Shown here in pieces: positions 7,903 through 16,849 of a DNA stretch of 64,000 bases; position 1 is the first letter of the stretch, and each line of letters begins with the position of its first letter. The DNA comes from CAITJF01 sp032654645 (GTDB taxonomy: Bacteria > Pseudomonadota > Gammaproteobacteria > Burkholderiales > Gallionellaceae). Under the pieces are notes generated by a model. The model worked only from the letters and a program-made list of their open reading frames with translations. It ran no database searches and was not told the DNA's origin. The stretch is from assembly GCA_032654645.1 (NCBI GenBank), contig JAULAW010000002.1, positions 1 through 64,000 of the forward strand, written 5' to 3'. Position numbers and translations under genes: made by a program.

Positions 7903-8288
7903 TGCTCATCCTCGACACTCACGCCCTATACTGGTGGGTCAATCGCACACCAGACAAACTTGGACAACGACAGATAGACGCCATCGAAACGGCTGAATCT
8001 CTGGCCGTCTCCGCAATGACCTGTTGGGAAATGGCGTGGCTTGTGGAGCACGGACGGATTGCTCTCCAGTTGTCTGTCTCTGACTGGCTCGATCAGGTCG
8101 AGGCAAATGGTGTGGCGATTATTCCAGTATCGAGGGCAACCGCCAAGCGCGCAGTCTCGCTGCCCGAACATCACAAAGGCCCGGTTGATCGCATCATCAT
8201 CGCCACGGCTGTTGAACACCAAGCGCAACTGATTAGTGTTGATGGGCGGTTCCCGGATTATCAGGAATTGACTGGGCTGTTGGTGTAG
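7902..8288 (+). CDS. vapC: VapC-like PIN ribonuclease toxin
   Basis: 128-residue PIN domain, intact: D5 in LILDTHALYW, Glu in TCWEMAW, Asp in PVDRIIIATA and the final SVDGRF acidic site, which together coordinate Mg/Mn in this RNase family. Start ATG 7902 overlaps the antitoxin stop; a longer open frame exists upstream (from 7782) but runs through the antitoxin gene. In contrast to the PIN fragment at 6207, this copy appears functional. Confidence 0.85.
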   Translation: MLILDTHALYWWVNRTPDKLGQRQIDAIETAESLAVSAMTCWEMAWLVEHGRIALQLSVSDWLDQVEANGVAIIPVSRATAKRAVSLPEHHKGPVDRIIIATAVEHQAQLISVDGRFPDYQELTGLLV

Positions 8289-8421
8289 GGATGATCACTG
8301 CGCCCGTGATTGTTCCCAGAAAAGTAATGCGACCCTGACACCCTTTACCTATGTTGTTGGGCAAACCGTGGCGGCGCTCAGGAACACGTAAGCTGGTTAT
8401 GACGAAACACCCCAAATCAAG

Positions 8422-9201
8422 ATGCGCGTAGTTAGCCGGTTTGCAGCAAGGTTGCTCATTTTCATTTGCCTGCTTGTCGCGGGGCAAACAGCGCACGCGG
8501 GCGAAAAAATCACCATCGCCGCTGCCGCCGATCTCAAGTTTGCGCTGGATGAAATCGTCGTGCTGTTCAACAAGGCGCATCCAGCCGACCGGGTGGAAAC
8601 CATCTATGGTTCGTCCGGCAAGTTCCAGACCCAAATCCGGCAGGGCGCGCCTTTCGATTTGTATTTCTCCGCCGATATCGCCTATCCGCGCGCGCTCAAG
8701 GCGGAGGGATTCTCTGCCTCCGAAGCCCAACCTTATGCGGTGGGGCGCATCGTGCTGTGGAGCCAGTCGCGCGATACCGGGAAGATGACGCTCGCCGATC
8801 TCGCCGACCCGGCCATCATGAAAATCGCTATCGCTAATCCGAAGCACGCGCCCTACGGCAAGCGCGCGGAAGAAGCACTGAATGCAGCAGGCGTGTGGGA
8901 GAAAGTGGAAGCCAAACTGGTCTATGGCGAAAACGTCGCGCAGGCCGCGCAGTTTGTGCAGACCGGCAATGCGCAGGTCGGCATCATCGCGTTGTCGCTG
9001 GCGCTCAGCCCGGAGCTGGCGAAGCAGGGGGGCTATGCGCTGATTTCAGATAAACTGCATCAGCCGCTGGAGCAGGGTTTCATTATCACCAAGCGTGCGG
9101 CTGATAACCCGCTGGCACAGGCATTTGCGAGTTTCATGGCGGGCAAGGAAGCGCGCGCGGTTATGAGTCGTTATGGGTTTTTGTTGGGTGAGGCGAAATA
9201 A
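8422..9201 (+). CDS. modA: Molybdate-binding periplasmic protein ModA
   Basis: 259 residues. A signal peptide (RLLIFICLLVAGQTAHA, cut after AHA) leads to a periplasmic binding protein. Family signatures: ITIAAAADLKFALDEI near the mature N-terminus, YGSSGKFQTQI (oxyanion-binding serines) and DLYFSADIAYP. It captures molybdate or tungstate for the ModBC permease encoded next. It is separated from modB by 235 bp that hold a pair of inverted repeats, so expression may differ from modBC. No ModE-type operator was recognised upstream. Confidence 0.92.
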   Translation: MRVVSRFAARLLIFICLLVAGQTAHAGEKITIAAAADLKFALDEIVVLFNKAHPADRVETIYGSSGKFQTQIRQGAPFDLYFSADIAYPRALKAEGFSASEAQPYAVGRIVLWSQSRDTGKMTLADLADPAIMKIAIANPKHAPYGKRAEEALNAAGVWEKVEAKLVYGENVAQAAQFVQTGNAQVGIIALSLALSPELAKQGGYALISDKLHQPLEQGFIITKRAADNPLAQAFASFMAGKEARAVMSRYGFLLGEAK

Positions 9202-9223
9202 ACAACCGCTGGCTTGCACCATC

Positions 9224-9341
9224 ACTCCCTTCTCCCGCAGGAGGGAGAAGGGTTGGGGATGAGGGTCTGTGCGTTGCAATAAACGTGATTTCTGGCTCAA
9301 CGTCCCTCACCCTAACCCTCTCCCGTCTACGGGAGAGGGGA
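9224..9341. repeat. Pair of inverted REP-like elements
   Basis: Two hairpins in opposite orientation: CTCCCTTCTCCCGCAGGAGG followed by GAGAAGGG near 9225-9265, and CCCTAACCCTCTCCC / GGGAGAGGGG near 9310-9341. Each is close to the reverse complement of the other, a BIME-like arrangement between modA and modB, where transcript stabilisation or attenuation is plausible. Confidence 0.75.
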
Positions 9342-9436
9342 TTTGTGCCGCAGTTTTCATTCAACGATAACGAACAGATATACTGACGCAATTTCACACG
9401 TTATTGCGAAATGACAAACTTATAGAACTCACTATC

Positions 9437-10120
9437 ATGGAATCCGCTTTCTCAACCGCCGATCTCTCCGCAATCTGGCTTACTTTCAAGCTGGCTGCGG
9501 TGGTGACCATCACCCTGTTACTGATAGGCACACCTATCGCGTGGTGGCTGGCGCGCACCCGTTCCTGGTGGAAGGGGCCGGTCGGCGCGGTGGTGGCGCT
9601 GCCCATTGTGCTGCCGCCGACGGTGATCGGTTTTTATTTGCTGGTGGCGATGGGGCCATCCGGCCCGCTCGGCCCTCTCACGCAAGCATTGGGGATCGGC
9701 CTGTTGCCGTTTACTTTTGCCGGGTTGGTGGTCGGCTCGGTGTTTTATTCCATGCCGTTCGTGGTGCAGCCGCTGCAAAACGCTTTCGAGGCCATCCCAG
9801 AACGGGCATTGGAAACAGCCGCGACGCTGCGCGCGTCCGCGCGGGATACTTTCTTCAGCGTGGCATTGCCGCTGGCCAAGCCCGGCCTCCTTACTGCCTC
9901 GGTGCTCGGCTTCGCGCATACCGTCGGCGAATTCGGCGTGGTGCTGATGATAGGCGGCAACATTCCGGATAAGACCCGCGTGGTGTCGGTGCAGATTTAC
10001 GATCATGTCGAGGCGATGGAATACGGCTCGGCGCACTGGCTGTCAGCGGGGATGGTGGTGTTCGCTTTTGTGGTGTTGCTGGTCTTGTACACGCTCAACC
10101 CGACCGGGAAGCGCAAATGA
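9437..10120 (+). CDS. modB: Molybdate ABC transporter permease ModB
   Basis: 227-residue inner-membrane permease with about five membrane segments and the coupling-loop motif (EAIPERALETAATLRASARD, then TFFSVALPLAKPGL) that contacts the ATPase. Start at ATG 9437 (MESAFSTADL); the in-frame TTG at 9404 would add residues without family support. It overlaps modC by 4 bp (ATGA), so the two are translationally coupled. Confidence 0.93.
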   Translation: MESAFSTADLSAIWLTFKLAAVVTITLLLIGTPIAWWLARTRSWWKGPVGAVVALPIVLPPTVIGFYLLVAMGPSGPLGPLTQALGIGLLPFTFAGLVVGSVFYSMPFVVQPLQNAFEAIPERALETAATLRASARDTFFSVALPLAKPGLLTASVLGFAHTVGEFGVVLMIGGNIPDKTRVVSVQIYDHVEAMEYGSAHWLSAGMVVFAFVVLLVLYTLNPTGKRK

Positions 10121-11187
10121 TCCAGGCACGCTTCGATCTCTCCTATCCCAGCTTCGAACTGCACGCGGATTTGCAGGTGTTCGCGCATGGCGTCATCGCG
10201 CTGTTCGGCCCGTCAGGTTCGGGCAAGACGACTTTGCTGCGCTGTATTGCGGGGCTGGAACCAGCGGCCAACGGGATGTTGCAGGTGAAAGACGAAGTGT
10301 GGCAGGACGGCGCAAATTTTCTGCCGGTACATCAGCGTCCGCTGGGTTATGTGTTTCAGGAGGCCAGCCTGTTTCCGCATCTGTCGGTGCGGCGCAATCT
10401 GGAATACGGCCTGAAGCGTATTCTGCCCGCACAGCGCAAGGTGCAACTGGAACAGGTGGTGGAGTGGCTCGGCCTGAACAAGTTGATCGGGCGCGATAGC
10501 CCGGCTGGGCTGTCCGGCGGCGAAAGGCAGCGCGTCGCCATCGCCCGCGCACTGCTTACCAGCCCGCGCCTGCTGCTGATGGACGAACCGCTCTCGGCGC
10601 TGGATGCCGCCAGCAAGCGGGAAATCATGCCGTATCTGGAACGATTGCACGGCGAGCTGGATATCCCGGTGATCTATGTCAGCCACGCGCTGGATGAGGT
10701 GGCGCGGCTGGCCGATCAACTGGTGCTGATGGAGCAGGGGCGCATCATCGCCAGCGGCGCGCTCAACGAGGTTCTGGGGCGGCTAGATTTGCCCACCGCT
10801 CATCTGGATGACGCGGGCGCGGTGATCGAAGCCAGCGTGGCAGCCCATGACGAGGAATATCATCTCACCCGGCTGGATTTTTACGGCGGCAGCCTGTGGG
10901 TGAGCAAGGTGGAACGCGACATCGGCAGCACGGTGCGCTCCCGTGTGCTGGCACGCGACGTGAGCATCGCCACCGTTGCGCCGCAGGGCTCCAGCATCAG
11001 CAACATTCTGGCGGCGCGCATCGTGGGTATTCAGGATGAGGGGCAGGATCGCGTGAGTTTGTGTTTGACGGTCGGCGCATCGAGTATGCTGCTGTCGCGC
11101 ATCACCCGCCGTTCACGCGATCAACTCGGCTTGGTTGTAGGCATGGAAGTGTTCGCTCAGGTGAAGAGCGTGGCATTGATTGCTTGA
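10117..11187 (+). CDS. modC: Molybdate ABC transporter ATPase ModC
   Basis: 356-residue ATPase that powers molybdate import. Walker A GPSGSGKTT (near residue 32), signature LSGGERQRVAIAR, Walker B LLLMDEPLSALD and the switch histidine in VSHALDE are all present. The C-terminal 70 residues (ISNILAARIVGIQDEGQDRV onward) are the TOBE/Mop molybdate-binding domain typical of ModC. The nearby Mo-cofactor and nitrate reductase genes explain the need. Confidence 0.94.
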   Translation: MIQARFDLSYPSFELHADLQVFAHGVIALFGPSGSGKTTLLRCIAGLEPAANGMLQVKDEVWQDGANFLPVHQRPLGYVFQEASLFPHLSVRRNLEYGLKRILPAQRKVQLEQVVEWLGLNKLIGRDSPAGLSGGERQRVAIARALLTSPRLLLMDEPLSALDAASKREIMPYLERLHGELDIPVIYVSHALDEVARLADQLVLMEQGRIIASGALNEVLGRLDLPTAHLDDAGAVIEASVAAHDEEYHLTRLDFYGGSLWVSKVERDIGSTVRSRVLARDVSIATVAPQGSSISNILAARIVGIQDEGQDRVSLCLTVGASSMLLSRITRRSRDQLGLVVGMEVFAQVKSVALIA

Positions 11188-11237
11188 TTTCAGATAACCC
11201 TCAATCAGGCATTTATTTCTGTGGGGAATGACGGGGT

Positions 11238-12416
11238 TCAGTGGACGCCAGAATGATACAGCGCGGCAATCAGGTCGGACTGCGTGACCATGCCCACCAG
11301 GCGATCCTCACTGTTGACCACCGGGACTTGATGTAGCCCCTTATCCGACAGTAGCGGCACCAGTTCCAGAATGTGGGCATCCTCGCGCACAGTGAATACC
11401 GGCGAGGCCATGACCTGTCCGGCCACTTCTGCTTTATCAGAGGTTACTCCAGGTGTGCGGCGGATAAACCTGATCAACTTGTCTTCGAAGGTTTCATAGG
11501 TTTTAAGATTGGCCCGTTTAAGTATATCAACCAGCGAAATAATGCCAATGACCCGGCGCGCGCGGTCCAGTACCGGAATAGATTTGATCTTGTGGAAACG
11601 CAGTTGCGCCCAGACCTCTTCCAGCTCGGTGCCGAATTCTACCGTCACCAGATCGCGCGACATGATGTCGCCGCAGGTCATTTCCCCCATCCGGCGCCGG
11701 TAGGAAGCCATCCCCGCTCGCCGGTATACCCTGTCCAAGTCGCTTTTGCTGACATCCAAAATAACGTCCATTTCCTTCAGCGCCTGTTGCAGGTCGTCCC
11801 TGTTGACGCCCAACCGGTCCAACGGCCTCAGGTCTTCATGACGGTGTTGTTTGTCCTTGGCTGCGAAAGGGCGGGATGGGTAACGGCGTCCCGGTAGAAA
11901 ATTGTTGACGAGCAGTGCCGTGAGCAGGATCACCAGCACGTTCAACAGTACCGGCGCCACGATAAATTGATAGCCTTGCGCGAGCACATGTTCATGATGA
12001 TCCAGCACCGGGAGGAGGGCGATTGCCCCTCCGGGAGGGTGCAGGCTGTGGGTTAGCAGCATGGCAAGGATGGAGAGCGAGACCGCAAGCGCCGCCGCCA
12101 GCCAAATATCCGGCACCTGCATGGCGCAGGTGACGCCAATTGTGGCGGAGATGGTGTGTCCGGCCACCAGCGGCCAGGGTTGCGTGAGCGGGCTGTGCGG
12201 CGTGGCGAACAGCAGCACGGCCGAAGCGCCCATTGAGGTAATCATGATTTGCAGCCCATTACCATGCAGGAACTGGCTGCTGACCACTCCGACAGCCAGA
12301 ATGGCAATGAATGCCGCCAGTGTCGCGCGTAATTTCTCCGCCCCGCTCAGCGTGGTGGATTCGGATATCAGGTAGGGCAGCAGCTTTTTAAGCATTACTA
12401 TCTTTGCTAATTTCAC
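11238..12416 (-). CDS. HPP-family membrane protein with CBS pair
   Basis: 392 residues. The N-terminal 170 have four or five membrane segments with the HPP motif (SLHPPGGAIALLP). The C-terminal half is a cytoplasmic CBS pair (MTCGDIMSRDLVTVEFGTEL and MASPVFTVREDAHILELVPL), which usually senses adenine nucleotides. HPP proteins in plants and cyanobacteria have been reported as nitrite transporters, so a nitrate/nitrite link to the nar genes beyond the IS is possible but unproven. Start is GTG 12416 or ATG 12395; neither has a strong ribosome-binding site. A palindrome lies about 100 bp upstream. Confidence 0.85.
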   Translation of the reverse strand: MKLAKIVMLKKLLPYLISESTTLSGAEKLRATLAAFIAILAVGVVSSQFLHGNGLQIMITSMGASAVLLFATPHSPLTQPWPLVAGHTISATIGVTCAMQVPDIWLAAALAVSLSILAMLLTHSLHPPGGAIALLPVLDHHEHVLAQGYQFIVAPVLLNVLVILLTALLVNNFLPGRRYPSRPFAAKDKQHRHEDLRPLDRLGVNRDDLQQALKEMDVILDVSKSDLDRVYRRAGMASYRRRMGEMTCGDIMSRDLVTVEFGTELEEVWAQLRFHKIKSIPVLDRARRVIGIISLVDILKRANLKTYETFEDKLIRFIRRTPGVTSDKAEVAGQVMASPVFTVREDAHILELVPLLSDKGLHQVPVVNSEDRLVGMVTQSDLIAALYHSGVH

Positions 12417-12507
12417 ATCACCGAAGCAATAAGTCCAAACACCCTGCGAATATTGCAGTATAGATTTTTCTTGTTTTGAATTGGAAGTGAAATTGAGTAT
12501 AAAGACA

Positions 12508-12520
12508 TTCGTGTCACGAA
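12508..12520. promoter_or_regulatory. Palindrome upstream of HPP-CBS gene
   Basis: Perfect dyad TTCGTG-T-CACGAA in the 223-bp gap between the HPP-CBS gene and the transposase. Possible operator for an unidentified regulator; no cognate gene is adjacent. Confidence 0.35.
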
Positions 12521-12639
12521 AGAATTGTAATTTCAGATCGGTGGGTTACCTCTCCGACGGATATTCCATCTAGCCCAAGGCGATATATCGCTACAAGACA
12601 TTGAGTTTAAATAAAATTACTGACTTTCCGCAAAAGAGC

Positions 12640-14271
12640 TTACTGCCTACATTGAGCTGCTCCAGCAGGAAACGTTAGGCCGAGTGCATTGAGTATCCGA
12701 GATTGGAGCGCATCGGGTTGTGGCAAGCGGGTGAACGATACTTCATTTGACTCGTAATGTAGGTAGGTCAGACGAGACAGTGCGACGAGCGCATCATCGA
12801 TTGTCACCGCCTCTGTGCCGGTAGCGATCTTGCCCATGGCCTCATGCAGCAGGCCTTCAAAAGCGCGGGCGATTTTTAGTGACAGCATGGTCACAAACAC
12901 ATGCGCTCTGGTTCGCTCGGCGTTCCGCAAAAAGATAGGGCGCACTTCCAGCAAGCCGGTTTTCATGGTGCGGAAATCCCGCTCGACTTTCTGCAAATCA
13001 CCGTAGCGCGCGTGAACCGTCGCAGCTTGCATGTGTTCCGGGCTCACATCGGTTTCCAGGCAGTAACACCCATCAAGCAAGGCGGCATTCTGCATGAGCG
13101 CTTGATCGGTGTCGCAAGATATTTTGCGATCTTCAACGCCGAGCGACAGCGTGACAAACGCGGTGAGCTTGTGGCTTTTTACCCAGCGCTGCAACCGCGC
13201 CAACCCGGCTTCGGCATTGGCGCGAGGATGCTCGCCGGCAAAGGTGTTGCGCGCCGCTATTTTTTCTTGCAAGGTGGCGAGCTTATCCTTGCGGCGCAAC
13301 GCTTCGCGATCACGCGTCTGATCGTTGCGGCGCAGAATGAGCCGTTTGTCGCCATGCTCGGCTTCACAGATTTCGCTATCGAACAGATCTGCTTGCAGGA
13401 CGCCGCTTTTGAGCAGGGTGCGAATCTGCGCATCCGTCAGGGCGGTAATGTAGTGCCAGCCCTTTCCTTCTAGCGCCAATTTTCCTTTGGCCTTGATCAT
13501 GCCACGGTCGCCCACCATCACGACTTCGTCGATTTTGAACTGCTCCTTCAGCAGGCGGATTTGCTCCGCCACGGTGCTGGGGTCGGCGGTGTTGCCTTCG
13601 AACACTCGCACTGCCAGCGGCTCGCCGTCATCCGCGGTCAGCAGCCCGATCACGATCTGCTGCTTGCCGCTTTTTTTATCGCGGTTGTAGCCGTGGGCGG
13701 CCAGTTCATTTTGCTCGCCTTCCAGATAGCTCGAGGTCACGTCATAGAGCACCAGCAACGGTGTGCGCCCCGCGCGCTTCACGTGCTCGCGGTAAAGGCG
13801 CTGCTCGATCTTGGCCTGCCGCGCAGCAAGCCAATCCAGCGCGCCGTACAAGTTGTTTTCATCAAAGGCTGACAGGCCCAGGATGTCCGCCGTAGCGTGC
13901 TGTTTTGCCCAGCGCACGGCGGACAGTCGCGAACCCGCATGACCGATGCGCGCCAACACCAGAAATAGCACCCTGAGCGCTTCCTGGCTTTTGCCTAATG
14001 CGCCAGAGATACCGAGGCGGTCGGCGAGTTGTTTGAGGGCGAATAGAACGCCGAATATTTCGCCCGATACCGGGTCGCCACCAGATGCGAACTCGCCCTT
14101 CAATGCCGAGCGCATGGCTTCGACAACGGCGGGGTTCCAGTTCGTCACGTTGGCGAGCGTATGCGTCTTGACCTTCCCGTCTTCGCGATAGCTTTCGCGC
14201 AAAAGGATTGCGGGCGGGGAGTTCCGGTTGGGGATTGAGGTCAGATACATGACTATGTATTTTACATACAA
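12640..14271 (-). CDS. IS1634-type (IS4 superfamily) transposase
   Basis: 543-residue DDE transposase. Catalytic segments: VLYDVTSSYLEG (first Asp), VVMVGDRGMIK (second Asp) and YGDLQKVERDFRTMKTGLLE with the Y-R-E-K-type signature and final Glu. The frame is intact, so the element could be active. Start ATG 14271 or 14250 (MYLTSIPN). I could not identify convincing terminal inverted repeats on either side. It sits between the HPP-CBS gene and a carbonic anhydrase gene, on the same strand as both. Confidence 0.88.
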   Translation of the reverse strand: MYVKYIVMYLTSIPNRNSPPAILLRESYREDGKVKTHTLANVTNWNPAVVEAMRSALKGEFASGGDPVSGEIFGVLFALKQLADRLGISGALGKSQEALRVLFLVLARIGHAGSRLSAVRWAKQHATADILGLSAFDENNLYGALDWLAARQAKIEQRLYREHVKRAGRTPLLVLYDVTSSYLEGEQNELAAHGYNRDKKSGKQQIVIGLLTADDGEPLAVRVFEGNTADPSTVAEQIRLLKEQFKIDEVVMVGDRGMIKAKGKLALEGKGWHYITALTDAQIRTLLKSGVLQADLFDSEICEAEHGDKRLILRRNDQTRDREALRRKDKLATLQEKIAARNTFAGEHPRANAEAGLARLQRWVKSHKLTAFVTLSLGVEDRKISCDTDQALMQNAALLDGCYCLETDVSPEHMQAATVHARYGDLQKVERDFRTMKTGLLEVRPIFLRNAERTRAHVFVTMLSLKIARAFEGLLHEAMGKIATGTEAVTIDDALVALSRLTYLHYESNEVSFTRLPQPDALQSRILNALGLTFPAGAAQCRQ

Positions 14272-14452
14272 AGCAGGTTATTGCAAGCAACTTTAGCTTT
14301 AGTTTGCTAATTACATGCCTACAATAAAATTAAAAAACCTCAAGAAACAGGGTCAAGCTCAATTGAATCAATGCATTGATGAAAATTGACTGGTGGAAGA
14401 TCCGTCCGAGGGAAGCCATTAAAGCGGCGGGCGGCGGAAAATCTTTTGCAGT

Positions 14453-15196
14453 TTACAGCGGTGGCTTGGATTCCCAGTGTTCATACAGGCGCTGCGGTTG
14501 GGAAGGTTCCTCAGAATGGTCTGCACTTCCTTCAGGGTTAGGCTCTATCACACTGAATTCCCCGGCTTCACTGTCATATTGCATCAATGTTCCATTTTCC
14601 ATATCGAAATACCAGCCATGCAACGCCAGTCCGCCTTCGTTTACGCGCCGGCTGATCCAGGGGTAGGACATCAGGTTTTCCAGTGACTTGAGGATGGAGG
14701 CTTGTTCGCAGGCGCGTCTTTGGATTTCCTGCGGTTTTCCCGGCAGTTCCTTCAGCACCTGTTGCCGTGCATCAGCGGCGATCCCCAGCCATTTCGCGAT
14801 GAGCAGCTCTTCATCGCAACATGGAGGATTGTTCTCCATCAGCGCGCGGATACCGCCACATCTGGCATGCCCCATGACAATAACATGCTCCACCCCCAGG
14901 TTGCATATCGCAAAGGCGATGGCGGAAGTGGTGCCGGCATAGGTAGTCGCCTGGATATAGGGTGGAACGAGGTTGGCGACATTGCGCACTACAAACATGT
15001 CGCCGGGCGCGCTGTCGGTCAGCACACCAGGGTCGCAGCGCGAATCGCAGCAGGCCACCATCAGTGCACGTGGGCGCTGCCCTTCCGTGTACAAGCGGTC
15101 GAACAGCTCCGGATTCCGGTCAAAGTAGTGGTGCTGAAAGCGCCTGAAGCCCTTCAGAAATATATTTACGTCGCGTGATATGTTAGTCGTTGTCAT
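14453..15196 (-). CDS. Beta-class carbonic anhydrase
   Basis: 247-residue zinc enzyme interconverting CO2 and bicarbonate. Zinc and catalytic residues are visible: C50-D51-S52-R53 (in ACCDSRCDP), H110 and C113 (GHARCGG). The start is placed at ATG 15196 (MTTTNISRDV); the frame is open for 39 more codons upstream, but that part has no family resemblance. The acidic C-terminal tail (EPNPEGSADHSEEPSQPQ) is a variable extension. No obvious ribosome-binding site precedes this ATG, so the start is moderately sure. CO2 supply for an autotroph or pH balance are both possible. Confidence 0.88.
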   Translation of the reverse strand: MTTTNISRDVNIFLKGFRRFQHHYFDRNPELFDRLYTEGQRPRALMVACCDSRCDPGVLTDSAPGDMFVVRNVANLVPPYIQATTYAGTTSAIAFAICNLGVEHVIVMGHARCGGIRALMENNPPCCDEELLIAKWLGIAADARQQVLKELPGKPQEIQRRACEQASILKSLENLMSYPWISRRVNEGGLALHGWYFDMENGTLMQYDSEAGEFSVIEPNPEGSADHSEEPSQPQRLYEHWESKPPL

Positions 15197-15551
15197 TGAT
15201 GAAGATACGCATGAACCGGCGATTCGAACTCCGGAGCCGCAGTGCGAACCGTAACGGAGATCACCATCATGGCAGGGCGCGCTGCCCCTTTGTAAACAAA
15301 CGGGCAAGGGCAAGCAGCGCGAAGGCTAAGTTAGCAATACCGGTACTGCCAAACGGGCACGGGGGCAGAATATAAACGCCGCCTTGTCCGTTCCCTGATG
15401 AAACTACTAACCATTCCACTAAGTTGCCCGCCGAAAAGCTTTTGGCCGAACACCCGAAAGACGGCAACTGAGTGGCTGGTTATCTCTCCTACCTCTCCCC
15501 CAGAGGGGGAGAGTGATGAAGTGTCGCTTCGCGATGTTTACATCAAAGATG
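15197..15551. other. Gene-free gap, carbonic anhydrase to narI
   Basis: No gene is supported. A tRNA-like TTCGAACTCCGG string near 15220 is not part of a cloverleaf. The right part holds a REP-like hairpin at 15484-15513, which lies downstream of narI and may end or protect the nar transcript. Confidence 0.55.
15484..15513. repeat. REP-like hairpin downstream of narI
   Basis: CTCTCCTACCTCTCCCCC pairs with GGGGGAGAG around AGA; same style as the repeats at 3697 and 9224. It lies about 40 bp past the narI stop, a common position for transcript-stabilising palindromes. Confidence 0.6.
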
Positions 15552-16298
15552 TTACTGCTCTGGCGATTTACCGAGGTCGTATCTGTTGATTTCTTGATAC
15601 TTCACCCGCTTTGTGCGCACGATCTGGTATGCGCGTAACAGATAACCGAACGGCATGCTCCAGATATGCACCAGGCGGGTGAACGGAAATATCAGGAACA
15701 CCGTCATGCCGGCCAATACATGAAGCTTGAAAATGGTATCAACCCCTTCCAGAAATTGCGGGTTTGGATACAGGTAAACAATGCTCTGTATCCATTCCGC
15801 CATGGCGGTCACCACACGCGGATCGCCGTGGCCGGCATGTCCCAAGGAGACAGGGATGGTCAGCAGGCCAAGAATCAGCGTCAGCATCACCCAGGTTATG
15901 ACGAATTTGTCAGACCAGCGGCTGGTAAGCGAAATACGCGGGTTAAAGAATCGCCGAAATATCAGGATAACGCCGCCAAACAAGGCCGAAAGGCCAAAAA
16001 TGGTGCCTGCGGTGATGGCGACATACTGGTGCGACAAGTCGTCCAGGAGCAACTGAAAAAAGTGGTGTGGCGTCAACAATCCCACAAAGTGGCCGCCGAA
16101 GATGGCGATCACACCATAATGAAAGAAGTTGCTTGCCATACGCATATTGGCTTTGGATAGCAGTTGGGAGGAATCACTTTTCCAGCCGTATTGCTCGCGG
16201 TCGAAGCGCAACCAACTGCCGATCCAGAACACGGAGAGACAGATATACGGGTACACGCCGAACAGCAGATTATTCAGAGTAAAGACTGATTCATGCAT
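15552..16298 (-). CDS. narI: Respiratory nitrate reductase gamma subunit NarI
   Basis: 248-residue cytochrome b subunit with five membrane helices that oxidises quinol and passes electrons to NarH. Heme-ligand histidines occur in the expected segments: NFFHYGVIAIFGGH (H60, H70) and KLHVLAGM plus TRLVHIW near the C-terminus. Last gene of narGHJI, 16 bp after narJ. Confidence 0.94.
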   Translation of the reverse strand: MHESVFTLNNLLFGVYPYICLSVFWIGSWLRFDREQYGWKSDSSQLLSKANMRMASNFFHYGVIAIFGGHFVGLLTPHHFFQLLLDDLSHQYVAITAGTIFGLSALFGGVILIFRRFFNPRISLTSRWSDKFVITWVMLTLILGLLTIPVSLGHAGHGDPRVVTAMAEWIQSIVYLYPNPQFLEGVDTIFKLHVLAGMTVFLIFPFTRLVHIWSMPFGYLLRAYQIVRTKRVKYQEINRYDLGKSPEQ

Positions 16299-16314
16299 TT
16301 CATTCTCCTTAAGT

Positions 16315-16839
16315 TTAAGCAGCCAAACGAGTCAGCGTAGCCCGGCTCTCGATGATGGAAATCGGTGCGGCATACGGACTATTGGCCTTGGTCAGATTTT
16401 CGGCCAGGATGCCCAGCACCTTGTTGACGTCGGACAGAAACACCGTCGCCTCATTGTCGTCCAGATAAGAGGTGAATTCCAGGAGCAACGGCAGGTAGTC
16501 CGGCAACTCATTGGTCACCGTTTTTACGCCATATTCCTTGAACATCTCCCCCAGGTCAATCAACGCCGGGCCGCGTTCCCGGTCGCTGTCATCACCAAAC
16601 AAGTGGTGTGTCAGGTGCAGGCTGTGCTCCGGAATGCTGTCAAAAGTCCGCACATATTCCGCCTGCAGTTCGGTCAGCGTCATGCTTACCAGGTGGTCAA
16701 GAAACTTCCGCAAGGCCACCCTTTCCGCCGCGTCAATTTCTGTGCTTTCAGCAACGAGTGCGCGGATTTCCGGGAGATTTTCAATCAACTCAACTTCCGG
16801 ATATTCCAGCAACACCGATATTATTTTATAAATTTGCAT
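16315..16839 (-). CDS. narJ: Nitrate reductase assembly chaperone NarJ
   Basis: 174-residue cytoplasmic TorD/NarJ-family chaperone needed to insert the Mo cofactor into NarG and to assemble the enzyme at the membrane. Family features: KIISVLLEYPEVELIENLPE at the start and the FDSIPEHSLHLTHHLFGDDSDRE-type region in the middle. Start ATG 16839 follows AAGGGG by six bases; the longer frame to 17076 overlaps narH and is not family-like. Ten bases separate it from narH. Confidence 0.92.
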   Translation of the reverse strand: MQIYKIISVLLEYPEVELIENLPEIRALVAESTEIDAAERVALRKFLDHLVSMTLTELQAEYVRTFDSIPEHSLHLTHHLFGDDSDRERGPALIDLGEMFKEYGVKTVTNELPDYLPLLLEFTSYLDDNEATVFLSDVNKVLGILAENLTKANSPYAAPISIIESRATLTRLAA

Positions 16840-16849
16840 GATTTTCCCC

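Noticed and set aside
8289..8421. Possible molybdenum-cofactor riboswitch before modA
   Set aside because: No conserved Moco-motif core or stable multi-stem fold could be recognised by eye in this 133-bp gap.
12580..14345. Terminal inverted repeats of the IS1634-type element
   Set aside because: Only weak A/T-rich similarity (TTGAG then TTTAA/ATTTT) between the flanks; boundaries are not supported.
15210..15240. TTCGAACTCCGG string resembling a tRNA T-arm
   Set aside because: No acceptor, D-arm or anticodon stem can be built around it.
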